Notes under the pieces: generated by a model | Database searches by the model: none | What the model was told of the DNA's origin: nothing | Seen by the model: the letters and a program-made list of their open reading frames with translations, nothing else | Program-made: the position numbers and the translations under genes | Assembly: GCF_022539665.2 (NCBI RefSeq) | Contig: NC_081339.1 | Coordinates: 2,914,017-2,978,016, forward strand | Source of the DNA: Daphnia carinata | Taxonomy: Eukaryota; Arthropoda; Branchiopoda; Diplostraca; Daphniidae | Direction of reading: 5' to 3' | DNA length: 64,000 nt | In this document: positions 24,769 to 41,691 of the stretch, piece by piece | Layout: each line of letters starts with the position of its first letter | How positions within the stretch are numbered: the stretch's first letter is position 1

Positions 24769-26619
24769 TTTTGATTGAATCAAAAACAGACGACGACCTT
24801 TTTTTTCTCTTGATGTTTCTTCTTCGTCCCCTACTGTCCTGTAGTGGGTAAACAAAGAAACAATACAAAAAAAAAAGAAATATGTCATCATTTCATCGAT
24901 GTTTTATTTCGTCCATTCAAACGTTTCGCTTTTGTCCTATCGGAAAACAAAGTGAACCGGAATTTATTTATTTATTTAAATAGAAAAAAAAACACGCAGG
25001 TAAAATTCTCTATCAATGTCAATCGTTTGTTACAAACGATGACCGACAGCTGACATCAAAATCGAATAACACATCCAAGTATCTTAATTTTTATTGAGTA
25101 AACTCTATCCGAAATCCGAAACGAAGAAGAAGAAACGTTTCGATTTTCTAGCGAATAGCTCGAGGCTATACACTCCTTTCTCCACTGCTTTAATAAATAG
25201 ACAAGAAAGAAAGAAAAAAAAAAAAAAAAAAGAAGAAGGAAGAACTTTGGTGCCGTGTGTTGGAGGATGAAGCCCCGAAAAAAAAAAAAGAAAAAAAAGA
25301 AGAAGAAGAAGAAAGAAAAGAAAAAGGAAAACAGGTTAGATGTTCTCGGACGTGTAGAAAGCAGGTACTTGACGAACCAAATCGATGGGTTACATACCGT
25401 ACATCGGTTTTCTTTTTCAAAAATGAAAAATCAAACAACTATACAAGTGATACGTTGTAAATCAAGTCCGCGTTTTGTTTTTTTTGCGCTGACGTGTCAC
25501 ACGGTTCTACGTCCAGTTTGACAAGGTCGTCGTCTATCTAGCCAAATGGAAAACGAGACTACACAACAAATAATAAATTTAAAAAAAAAAAAAAAGAGAA
25601 AGAAAGAGACAAGGAAGAAAGTAGTGACAAAAACTAGGTTAACGTCATAACCGAAGGTGCTCAGCTGTAAACAGCGACTTTACGCGCCCCGTGAAACTAT
25701 CGAACTCTTTTTTCACGCTCAAAACATCGAATTCAGTCGTTAATCAATTCGAAATTTTCAACAAAAAAAAAAATACATATTGAATCGAATTTTTTTTAAA
25801 TGCGTTAAAAGCGCAAGACGGTAGGGCAATAAAAGGCAATATCCCTTTTGAAAGCGGAAGTGTGTACATAGGCTTAGAGAGAGAGCGTCTACCTGTTAGG
25901 ACACGTGAACACAAGATTTTAATGTGTGTACTTTCACGATGACATCACTACGTGTTTCCAAAGAGACCCCTTAAAAAAAAAAAAAAAAGACGCGTAGGCT
26001 TTGCTTCTCGATTGTTTTGCCTACTTTTAAACTGCGCGTATGACTTTAAAAACAAGGCCATCCGAAACACAAATGAAATGAATTCAATTATAAGCACACA
26101 CACACACACACAAAAAAAAAAAAATACTAAACTTACTCGAGTGCTGATACGACTTCACGCTTATTCAAATAGAAAGGCGCTAAGGAGAGAGAGAGAGAGA
26201 GAGAGTCTGTGAATGCACGTGTGTACGCTAAGCGATTGAGTGAGAAACTGATAAGAAAATAAAAAGGGACGGCCGGGAAGTTGTTCCGGCATTTGCTCGG
26301 TTCCTTTCGTCGTTCGTGAATTTTTGAATACATTTTCCCTGTTGTTTTTGCCTGATTTTGTCCTTTGCGGTTTTTTTTTTGTCTATTGAAATTTGCATAG
26401 GGGAGTGGCGAAATGCGAAATGCGAAAAAAAATAAAATAAATAAAAATTCTTTGTTTGGTTGCGAATAAATGACAGCGAGTTTATCGACGTGGAAACAAA
26501 GGTAACGATGCGGTTCTCTCGTCCTCAACGTTGTCGAATCGTTTGGTTAACGACCAACGTGACCGTGAATTTCGAAAAAAAAAAAAAACAACAATAAATT
26601 ACATCCATTTCAGATCGTC

Positions 26620-27064
26620 TTAAAATTTGTTTTTGGGCGGAAGAGCGTCACCTCCGATGACGTCACATTGGAATGTCTTCAGACAACAGAAAGAGGCGCA
26701 GTCGTCTGAGAACATGCGGGAAACCATCACGGTCTGAAAAAAAAAAATGTTACAAAGAACAAACAAAACAAAAAAGGGTTGAACAATAAAAAATGCCATC
26801 GCTGATAAAATCCACGGAAATGTACGGAAAAAAAAATGGCGACCTTGTCACCTGGCTGTAACGTTCTACATCCGCAATGCGCAAGGCCTACCCTTAACAG
26901 TTGATAAAAAAAAAAAAAACGCCGGTGGAAGTGATGCGCTATAATTTATGCAAATTTCACACACAAAAAAACACGGGTGTGTCCCTAACGCATTTTTTTT
27001 TTGAATATTAAAAAAAAAAAAAATAATAACACAATTGACTTTAGATTCTTACTCGACTCTTCAT
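26620..27064 (-). CDS. possible 41-aa Cys-rich microprotein or protease-like exon
   Basis: Two in-phase pieces join on the minus strand. ATG at 27064 gives four codons (MKSR), then a strong donor (gtaaga). After a T-rich acceptor, 26733-26620 encodes TVMVSRMFSDDCASFCCL and so on to a TAA stop. It has four cysteines and ends ...CDVIGGDALPPKNKF. The IGGDA phrase resembles the start of trypsin domains, and the locus lies 2 kb upstream of the CLIP protease homolog on the same strand, so it may be a decayed or alternative protease exon. No homolog is recognised. Confidence 0.3.
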
Positions 27065-27096
27065 TTTTTGTATGTTAAAGGCCGGGGCAACGGAGG

Positions 27097-27116
27097 ACGT
27101 CCTTGGCCAAGGACGT
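27097..27116. other. 20 bp perfect palindrome
   Basis: acgtccttggccaaggacgt is an uninterrupted self-complementary 20-mer. It sits 33 bp upstream of the putative microprotein ATG (27064, minus strand). It could be a protein-binding site or a hairpin in a leader RNA; its role is unknown. Confidence 0.6.
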
Positions 27117-27236
27117 TCTTCGACTCGTGAAAAAAAAAAAAAAAAAAAACTCATTTCTAGACGCCTATGTTATAAACCAGCACGAAAAGAAAGTCATCAT
27201 CTTTTTTTTTTTTTTTTTTTTTAAGGAATTATTTGA

Positions 27237-27285
<49 letters not shown>

Positions 27286-27930
27286 TTTATATGTACACGG
27301 ACTGCTGAAAGAAATCCCGGGAATAACATTAAACGAAAAAAGAAATATACCCCGCCAGGGGGCAGATCGAGGGGTGGCTGGTCTAAACAACCCTTCTCTC
27401 TCTCTTCCTTTTATTATTTTTTTTTTTGAAATTTAACTTTCTCTCTTCTTCCCTTTCACCTGTCACATGAAAGAGATTCTAGTTAGAGATCTCTGACGCA
27501 ACAACCCTTCAAAACAGAAAGAAAACTCTCGATTCATTTCCCCCTTTGTTTTTTGTTTTTTTAAAGAAGGAAAAAAAAAAAGGTCAAATCATATCAGTAA
27601 TCAAATCTTATTCTCTCTCTCTACACAGCTGAGGAGAGAAAGTGATATGCCCCCCCCCCCTCTTCGTTCAAACCGTATCCCCACCCCTTTTGCGGGGCTC
27701 TTATCGTCCAAAGTAGCCGAGACTTTCGTGACGAAAAGATATATAAAAAAAAAAAGAGCCCCTTCTCACACACACATATACAACCAATCACGTTGGCTTT
27801 GGCTTTCACTTTCACTCCCCCCCCCCTCTTTATATATTGTTTAATGCCCCTTTTTTTCTTTCACGCTGTTAGACCCAGCCAAAATAACAACCGCTACCTT
27901 TTTCTTCTTGTTCCTTGCGGCCATTTGCTT

Positions 27931-27961
<31 letters not shown>

Positions 27962-30900
27962 GAAAGAAAAAAGAAAAAAAATAAAATACAGATGGATATA
28001 TTGTTCGGCGTGACCTAGTGAGCCGTGAAAGCTCACTATAAGAGCGAGAGAGAGAGACGCGCACGTTTAAAAGAAAATAGAAAAGCTTTAAAGAGAAAGG
28101 GAAAACGACATGTCATAGACGTGAAAAAAAAAAAAAAAAACTTCCTAACACGGAACTGGGCAGCAACAACAAAATTGTGTGGAGAAACAACTTTTTAATT
28201 TAAAAAGATTTCAGGGAATACGATCCGACATGATCCATTTATTTTATTTTTTTTTTTTGTTTTCACGGGTGAGTTGCTCCTCCCCATAAATGGCTAACAA
28301 AAGCAGAGGGGGAGGGGTAGAAATTGCGTGTTTTATTTTTCTTTACGTATGCGCATCAAGATTGTGAACTTGATCCATGACGATGGAACACAAGTCCCCC
28401 CCCCCCCCAAAAAAAAAAAAAACGCGTAATATAAAGATCGAAATATTTGGCAAAGGAGTTTCGGGACTTTCACTTCTCACGCAATTCATCACGATTTTTT
28501 TTTTTTTGTGTTCAAATTTTTTTAAAAAGACGCAAAACTTTCGCCATTTTTCCTGAAACCGTGAATTAAATTTTTTTTTTTTTTTTTTTTTTTTGAACGG
28601 GAGGAGATTGGAGCGTCGAAATCTCCCGAAGGCTCCCGACTGTGTTTTTCTTTTCACATGAATAAATCTATAAGCGTTGTCGTAGATTTTTGGGCATCAA
28701 ACATTAGGGCATTGTTCAAAAATGAAACTAAAAAAAAAAAAAATCGTGAACGATCCCTCCCTTTTTTTTTTTTTTTTGAAGTCGTTCGTGCATTTCGGCC
28801 CTGCCTTTTTTGCGTATTCACCTTTGACCTGATATGCTGCAAAGAAAAAAAAAAACATTTTTAAATGCCGTAATACGTGACGCAAATCTCTCGACAATGA
28901 AGAAACACGATTCGTGTTGACAAAGAGAGATCGCGTACGAATCGTTGAAGCAATTCAAATATCATCGGTGGCGCTAGTTGGCGGATGTCACGGTCGACTA
29001 CAATTTTTTTTTTTTTTTTTGGCAACAAGGTAAAAACAGATAAAAAAAAAAAATAAAGGTGAACTTTCCCTTGTCTGGTGAGCGTGTGTGTTGCCAACGA
29101 TCTCAACAAGCGAGAAGAACATCAAAATTTTTTTTTTTTTTTGCTTTACTAATAACCACCCACGAGAAATGGAGGAATGCAAGGCCGTTTGATATCGAAA
29201 AAAAAAAAAAATAAATGAGATCTCCCTTTTTTTTTTTTTTTTTTTGATTGTCCGATTTTGAGTTAACTCCCCTTCTCCTTGGTGAAGAGAAAACGAAATG
29301 CCAAAACTACTTGGCCGCTTCGTCGCGCCGTGTCTACATGTAAACACATGTTACACGAAAAAAACCAAACAAAATTGAAGAAGTATAACAAAATTGTGTG
29401 TGTGTGTTGTCAGCTTGGCATCGAAGAGAAAGGGAAGAAGAGAAAAGAGACGAAAAAAACAAAAACAAAAAAAAAACTGAGCGAGAGCTACGAAAAAGAG
29501 CAGCAGAGAAAGTTGCTGCCTATCCCCGACGACGACGCCGATATACTTGATATAATCACCTGCCCCATATAAGGGCAAGTATCACGCATTAGCATTCAAC
29601 TGCCGCCGAATCTTCAAGTTCTTTTTTTTTTATTTCTATTTCCATCCCCCCTCTTTTTTTTTTTTGCACGAATCAGCGAGATAAAAAATCAAATAATTAA
29701 AAAAAAAAAAAAATTTTTAAACTCACCGATTGGCTGCAATCGGAATTTGGCGATTAAAAGTCCTTTTGGTTTCGTTTTCGATGAAATGAGGAATTGAATT
29801 TTCGTTGATTGGTTCTAAGTAACTCGTTGGCTTCCTCGATGTCGGTCGTTATCAGAGTGGCAGCACCAGTCCATACAAACTTATGTGTCGTGATTATTGC
29901 GTGCGGGGGCCGGGAGAAATCAAAAAGAAAATGAGTTAAGTTATTGAAGACTTCACGATATACGAGCACAACACGTAAGTAAACTGATGCACACACTAAA
30001 CTTTCGTTTGACTAACTAAAATTCAAAATGGAAAGGGCAAGTTTTCCAAAAAAAAAAACAAACAGAAAAACGAAATGTGAACAGTAAACGGACGGTAAAG
30101 CGGGACGTTAAAAAATAGTCAACCGGTTGCGACTGCGGATCTTTTGCCACTGCGAGAACTGCTGGTGCTGGCCGCTCACGAAGGCAAACCTGCAGGGGGA
30201 GATTTGGGAGGTTCTAAACGAGAGGAGAAGAAGAAAAATACGACGATAGGAGGCGGGTCTTAATGTTTGTGTTCAGGTGAAAAGAGAAGAAGAAGAGCGC
30301 GCGCGTCGGAGCTCGTGTTGGCTGCCTGCCTAACTTTCACGCACTGGCACGTAGCAACGTTTACTTTGAACCGATGTTTTTAAGTCTTTTAATTTGTTGA
30401 AATTCACAGGGCAGCCGACAGGACACGACAACCGTTTCTCACACAGTTCGCTGTTTGACCATTTATTTTTAGGCCTACATCGAAAGGGTGCATTTCGGAA
30501 CAAGAGGAGGGTAGGAGAAATATCGTGAATGATTTCGGTTGTAGTTTTGTGATTAAAGAAAAACATTGCGCCTTTCTCTTTGCCTTTCAGCGGTACCCAA
30601 TAAGTCCGCCCTTCCAAGTTCTTTTCTACTGTTTGCCAAAAAAAAAAAAAAAACAACTTCAAATTTTTTTTTTTTCATTTTCAAAGAGAAAAATAGCCAC
30701 AACAAAGAACCACAACCCCCTCCAAAAAAAAAAAAAAAAAATTCAATAAAACGAAACGCAATTTTCAAAGAATCCCTTCCGCGTTATCCGCAAGAAATAA
30801 CACGAAAACAAGAAAAACGAAAGAGCACCGCTCGCTTTCTTAATTACAAATGAAAATCAATTTAAAAAAAAAAAAAGGTCTTCATTCTAACACATTTCGA

Positions 30901-33097
30901 TGTTCCAAAGTTTTCTCTTTCCATTTGAAAAAAAAAAAAAAAAACGTTTGTGAACTCAACAGCGGAAAGCGGATCGCGTACGATTTGTCTTCGGTAGGAG
31001 TCGCCCTTGTTTGTTAATGACACGTCCATTTTTTTTCTCTCTCTTTCTTTTTTTTTTTTACGTTAAAAAAGAAAACAACATACGCAAAGGAAGGAAAGTT
31101 ATATTAGAGAACTCCCCACCACCTCATCCTTTCCCAGCCGAACGTTTTTCTTCCGGAAAGCCCAAATTTTCACCCCAAAGTAATAGGCCCAGGTTTTTCA
31201 CGATGAACGCGTTCGTCACGATTCTTTCATCGCGTTACACATTTTTTTTTTTTCGCGCTTGAAAAGCGCATCATCGTCTTTTGTGTCGGCCTTGTTGATG
31301 ACGTCGTGACGAACGAAAAAAGGGGGGCAACACGAAGAAGGAAGGGGGGGGGATAGATGTAGAGCTATGGTCGTACCAAAACAATCACGGGCGTGAAAGC
31401 TGCCCATGTGAACTCCGCCGCTAGTGTGTGTGTGTGTGTGTGTGTGTGCACACTGTTGGAGAAACGAGGCCAATCCCCCCCCCCTCCCAAAAAAAAAAAA
31501 ATTTCTTTCTCTTTGGAAAAACAAAAAAAAAAAATTCGTCCTTTCCTATTTTTTTTTTTGTTGTTGTTGTTCCTCATTTCGTTGAGAGACAGAGAGTCAA
31601 TCCAAAAAAAAAAAAGAGTACATAAACAAATAATTTTGTTTTTATAGTATTTAATTATCACATTGTCTTTTGACGAGGACTCTCTTTCTCTGTTAGACAA
31701 ATGACAAGCGCAAAAACAAAGACAAACTTCTTTTCAACCCTTATTTTTTTTTTTAAATTTAAAACGAATTAAATAATATACGAAAGAAATAGCTACATAT
31801 CCAGCAGCCAAAAAAAAAAAAAAAAAAAAAAACAACAACAAAAACTCCAAGGGCGACGATGAGAGACGCCACTGATGGAATCGCCGCCGTCTCGGCTGCC
31901 CGACGCCCTTTTACATTTTCTGACCAGTGTATACATTGGGTTTTTTTTTCTTATATTACAACAACCGCTACGTAAGCATTAATAGCTTCACCTCTCACTC
32001 TTTTTTTTTTTTTTTTTTTCCTCATCATAATTTTCTCGGGAGGAAAAAAGAAAAAAAAAAAAAGGGCCACCGAATGAAATCATAAATTTAGATTTCTCTC
32101 GTTCCTTTCGTGGAACAGTGGAGATGATTGGACGGGAGGGAGCGCATTCCTCTCAAAAAGAATAAAAATGCACAGCATCTCCACGGTCGATTACTTACAG
32201 TGTTTTGACGTAACCGATGCCAAGAACCTCAACAACAACAAACAACAACCTTGCGAGTAACAAAACGCGAAAGTGAAATAGTCCATAATAAATCAACGGT
32301 CTTCAAGTGTGTGTGTGTGTGTGAGGCACAGTATGCGTCCATAGTCAAATACACCGTACATAAGTACACTGTATATTACATTATTATTATTACTTTTAAA
32401 TAATAATAAAAAGTTAAAAAGGTTAGAAAGTTTGGAATATGTACGCTATTGTGTCTCTTTGTTATATTGTGTCATAGTTGACGACCGGAAGTCGTTTGTC
32501 CAGTTCGTGATGAATAAAAAAAAATGTCTTCAATGTCCCCTCTAGACAGACAATATACACAGCGGATCATATCGTGAATGTCTCTTCAAACAATGAAGTT
32601 TTTCAGAAAAAAAAAAAAAAAATAATGTCTGCGAAGATTCGATTGCGAAACGACCGTGTGAAGAAGAAAACGATGTTACTTTCACTGGCCCTTTCGTGTG
32701 TGTAATCATCATCCAATTAAGTTTGAAAAGAAATTGGTAGCGTGATTACTAGCGCGTTAAATGTCAAAATAGAGACCCGCTTTTTCGAGGGCACACGTCC
32801 ACCGACAAGCCCCACAAATTTATTTATTTTTAAAAATAAATAAATACATTTCTTTTTATAGCCAACAGGATCCAGATCTTAACTCATCCGAAAAGCTAAA
32901 TCCCTTTTTTTTTTTTTTTTCTAAAGAAATGTTTCTCTCTTTTTTTAACAAAGAAAAATGTCAAGGTGAGTTATTCAATTAGGTATCACTAAATGGAAGG
33001 TTTTACTTTCACTTATCCTACCTCTACGATAACGTATCGACTTGATTATAAGGGAATCAAGAAGTTAGTGGCAGTCGTTCTTTCCCCCCCCCCCTCC

Positions 33098-33112
33098 GAC
33101 GTGAGTCACGTC
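33098..33112. promoter_or_regulatory. palindromic AP-1-like site with nearby CCAAT boxes
   Basis: gacgtgagtcacgtc is a 15-bp palindrome with the AP-1 core TGAGTCA at its centre. Within the next 180 bp, CCAAT-box-like elements occur in both orientations (attggccgc near 33143, ccaatcgaag near 33265, ccaataacg near 33275). The segment is GC-richer than its surroundings. It looks like a promoter or enhancer, but no adjacent gene start is identified. Confidence 0.35.
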
Positions 33113-35491
33113 TCGTTTATCCCCCGAAAAACTGACGCAATATGATTGGCCGCTCGGCTTGACACGATAGCGCCACAAGACTTGTGTATCTCTCTAACGA
33201 CTGTTGGCGGAGGAATGTTTGCGCAAGAGGCTAGCCGTGCGTGACACGTCACGCAATCTCTTGCCAATCGAAGACCAATAACGCAACCCAACGGGTAAGG
33301 AATAAATAATAACAATAATAATGATACAACATCTCAAAAAAAAAAAAAAAAAAAAAAAAAGACGATAATGCCAAGAAAAAAAAAAGCGAAACTTGTGTCT
33401 TTTAGGTTAACGCCTACACACAAAGCCAAACAAATTTTCTTATTGATTTTTTATTCGAACCGAAACTGTAAAAAAAAAAAAAAATGTTGGCTGGGCGATT
33501 TGAACGCACGCATCTACCGTATCGTCACATCAACATGGCGAACACTTTCTGTTGTAGCTTGGCAACGTTTCTTTATGACTCCCCCTCTCTCTCTCTCAGG
33601 AGCTTCGTAGACATTGTTGATTGTTACTGACAACCAAACACAACACACAAAAACAACATACAAGGTCGTCGTGAAAGGGGCTTCGTTTAGGGACATTTTT
33701 TGAACGGTGGAACGCTGTTGAGATAGTGGAACTGAACATACATAATCATCCCGGAGGATGTGTAGAAGCACTCAAAGAAAAAAAAAAAAAAGTAGACGAA
33801 AGACATTGACAGAGGGAGAACGAAAAATTTGTAAATAATAATAATAAAAAAAAAAAAGGAATTTTCGGAACTCTAAGGACAAGGGAGAGGGAATTTCTTT
33901 GTTGGATGTATAGTTCCAGGACAAGCCCACGCAAAAAAAAAAAAAAATGGAAATAAGAAAACATGTCCATCTCTAATCTGAAAGAAATCGTCGAAAAGGG
34001 AAAAGTCGTTTGTCCGAATCTGAAGGTCGCCATCAGTCGCCATTGGAATTTCCCCCCCTGAAGACGCAATCATCATATTATGCATACATATAGGCTCCCA
34101 TACGTAGGAGATCCTGGCTCGTAGTAGTAAGAATACCGCTAACTTTTAGTCCGTTCCAAAGTATAATTTGAAAAAGAAACGCGCATATTTTTCGTGATGG
34201 ATCCGCGTGAAAACATGTCAACTGAATTGCACAGCTAATTGACACTGTGCCACCTAGCGATATGAAATTTCCCTTTCATTTGCGGTTTTTTTTTTTTTTC
34301 TTACACGTGACCCTGATGCGCAAGAATCGTAAGCAAAAGAGATCACCATTGAGATGGAATTGTTTGTTTGGGTAATGGCCGTTTTCTACGCGTCTATCCA
34401 TGTTTGGCAATCTACCCATTGCGGCTTATATACCCAACCAAAAGCTAAAGCAAACACTGGGGGGTTTTTAAGAGAGAGAGAGAGAGTTGTGGGGATGCAA
34501 CAGTGTGGCTTATTTGATTGTGACAAAGAGATTCTCGCTGATAAAAATTCTTTTTTTTTTTTTTTTCAAGAAGGTGTTGAAGCGCAAATTGAAAAAAAAA
34601 AGCTGTGGGCTGCCGTGCACATTCATCAACTACTGAGAGCGTGATGAATCGGACGAATTGGCCTAACAAAACACAATACATTTTCTCTGGGTGCTAAGAT
34701 AGACGGTGGTTTTCTTGACGTTCTGGTCCAGTGAGAGTTTTTTTGAACGAAATAGAAATCTATTGCCTACAAAACAGCTTCTGTAAGCCGCAGCAGCCGG
34801 AAAAATTGTTCACCATGATTATTTGGGCTCGGCGATGCATGAGAAATTTTTCATGCACACGTTCGCGTTTCACACCCACAGAGAGACAAAAATCCCTATT
34901 GTTGCATTCCGATTTCTCGTGGAAATAGGGGACGCATTAGCAATCAAGTTGTCACGCGCCAACCATTCGACCAAGGAAAGCGAAAGAATTCCATACAAAA
35001 CAATATGCATTGGCTGATTTCCCTCTCTAATTATGTCTGCATGCATGCATGCATGAGACAGACAGCACAACAAATGGCCATTCAAGGTGTTGCAACATTT
35101 GCAACTATATTTTGGCAAATTTTGTCAAACAAAAAGGGTGACACCATGTTTAGCATGCCCTTTTTTATTTGAGCAGTGAGAGAGAGAGAAAAAACTTGAC
35201 TTGTTAATTTCAATGTTTGAGGCAAAGTTTTGTTTGCGAAACATGTTGTCACACCAAACTGTCAGAAGCTGTTTGAAGAAGTTTCAAGTCATGGTGCAGC
35301 ACTGCACTGGCGAAATGGAAAGTACGACAAAATGCCAAGTCATTATTGCGGAATCGAAAGGCTGGTGTGCCGGGACCCAAAACGTATTACGTGACCCAAC
35401 ACCTGGTTCTAGAAAAGACATGGCGTAGGCCAGCCACACAGTAGGATTCGAAATCTGACGTCAATCCCACACATATACATAATTCTCTTAC

Positions 35492-35582
35492 CTTTTGTGA
35501 ACTTCAGGGACGAACAAAGGCCGAACATTCCGACGATTTCGCTGAGCACGAATGCGTAAAAAGTCACACTGTTTGAATTCAT
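35492..35582 (-). CDS. possible 5' coding exon, gene unknown
   Basis: ATG at 35582 opens a 30-codon frame (MNSNSVTFYAFVLSEIVGMF...) ending at a good donor (aaag|gtaagag). An in-frame stop lies further upstream. The peptide is hydrophobic in the middle and could be a signal or membrane segment. No downstream exon in matching phase could be identified with confidence; the nearest candidate acceptor, at about 30190, would terminate after three codons. Confidence 0.25.
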
Positions 35583-37645
35583 TTCATTTGAATTTCGAGA
35601 AAGCTCTCCTCGTCGACTGTTGCCATGTGGCGCCTAACATTTAGCTGTTCCTAGTTGAAAATCCCACCACTAGATGGCGTAAGAAGCCTAGCTTTTTCCC
35701 ACACCTAAAATCGAATCCAAAATTCATTTTGAAACTGCGACAAATATTTGTTTTCTTTGCCAAGATAAACCGAAACAAAGATAGCACTGAACGCTACGCT
35801 CACTTCGTAATCCCTCACAAAAAAAAAAAGAAAAAGGAAAGAGACGCAAGAAATAAAATTGCGCCATCGATTGCCGAACAGTGCGCACGCGTCATAATTC
35901 ACAACTTCGGTGAAAAAAAAAAAACAGTTTCTCTTCCTTCGTCGTTCGATCGAATAAGATAATAACAAGAAAGCTTTTGACAACGAGACTTTAGTTAAGA
36001 TCGTTTGTTACGTCTTTGCAAACCTGAACAAAAACATGTTCCGTCATCACTTTCACGAGAATGACGTGTCATAACAAGTTCAATGGATTCTCAAATAAAC
36101 GACCGAAATTTGTTTTTCTGTTTGTTTGTTTTTTTGGCGACGTGCATTTGTAATTGTCTTCAGAGAATTAAGGATGACGGGAGAGGAAGATAAAGAAAAC
36201 AAACTTACATCACTGGCAAAAAAATGTACACATTAAGACACACATTGACACCCAACATTTACAGCACACACTCACACGCTCAGTTTCATCTTCGTCGTGT
36301 AAAAATACCAAGAATTGCAAATTTTTTGTAATAATAACTTCTTTTTTTTTGCCTTTTCTTCATTCAATGGAAGCTAATGTAGCCCAAGTGATTTTTGTTT
36401 TTTGCTAGAAGCCAATTTCAAATGACGTCATCTCTTCCAACTGGCCCTTTTTTTTCTCTCTTTGCCAATGGTCCGTCTGTACTAGATTATCAAAGTTATG
36501 AATGAAATGTAAACAGCCATGTACATCCATTGGGAGGAGCAACACGTAAATAAAGGAAAAAAGTGGATACACTGAGTGAAGGATTATTTTGATGATGCAG
36601 ACACACACACAAACAGCACACACACACACACACACACATTTAAGTGAGAAATGAGGAGTAGGATATTGTAGTTGTAATTTTTTTTTTTTTTAAATCGTAT
36701 TCATTTGAATGAGAATACCGAACAGCCATTGGCCTTTCCGAATTCAGAATGAAGAAAAGAAAATCAAAGAAAATTGACGCCATGCATTTTTTTCTCCTCT
36801 GCAAAAAAAAAATCAAGGGGAAAACATTCCTACAATCATTGTTTGTCACACGAATTTATAATAATTAACTATAACGAAATTTGCAAGACTACCAGGTAAG
36901 TCTTCGAATATTTTTTCTTTTACCCTCTACGACATCGTCCTTCACACTCCCGCAGTTTTCTTGTTTTCTTTAAATTAGGACATTAAGCAAATTGAAAAAA
37001 AAAAAGGAAACGGATCCGAATTTTTGCTGGATGGCTATTCGAAAAAAAGGGGGGAGGGGCGCGGAGGAAAATCTTGAATATTTTACATTCATGGACGATA
37101 CTAAAAAAAAGGACACGATCCAGCGCGCAAGACATTGGTAAAGGGGAACTAGGTGTGTATGTGTGTGTGTGTATGGGTGAGGATTGTGAAGTTGACAGCA
37201 AAGTGCTACAACAACGACAGCAACAACATGATATTGATGTGAGGCTGATAATAATAATTAATTGTTTTTTTGTTTTGTTTTTATCCAGCGCGTACAAGAA
37301 AGAGAGAAAAAGGAGGGGAATGAGATCGAAGAGGATTTATCTTCTTCCTTGTCCCATCGCGATTCGTTTGGCCTCAGATGTCCGTCTTTTCCTTGCATTT
37401 CTGCCAAATCTGCCCGAAGAAACTGGGAGGGTAGCAGGGGGGGGGGGGGGGAATAATGGAGGTAAATTTAACTTTCTCAACAAAATCAAACCTAGCGTTC
37501 TTTTTTTCTCTACGAACCAATCGTTTTCAAAATGAGGTGTTTTAATGTGGGTGGTTCGTCGGTATGCCAAAAAAAAAACACACATACGAAATAAACGGAA
37601 AAAAAAAAACAAACAACAAAACTTAAGATGATGAAAGGACGTCAT

Positions 37646-41691
<4,046 letters not shown>

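Larger units (their letters stand above)
24769..37645. other. homopolymer-rich, mostly non-coding block
   Basis: Nearly 13 kb is dominated by A and T runs. The longest are A40 at 27241-27280, a T run ending in G22 at 27941-27962, and many A/T runs of 12-20. Microsatellites include (GA)n at 26184-26205 and (GT)n at 31424-31449. The only coding signals I would keep are the weak two-exon candidate at 26620-27064 and the single exon candidate at 35492-35582. Splice-donor-like sites on the minus strand at about 29733 and 32196 may mark 5' untranslated exons. Confidence 0.6.

Noticed and set aside
27241-27280. A40 run as a retrocopy poly(A) tail
   Set aside because: No processed gene copy or target-site duplication is visible beside it, and similar runs are common throughout the block.
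30125-30195. Minus-strand candidate exon reading FAFVSGQHQQFSQW
   Set aside because: The acceptor is present, but the phase does not join to any upstream candidate exon and the reading is short. It may be untranslated sequence.
35036-35056. TGCA-repeat palindrome (gcatgcatgcatgcatg)
   Set aside because: A short simple repeat whose self-complementarity follows from its unit.
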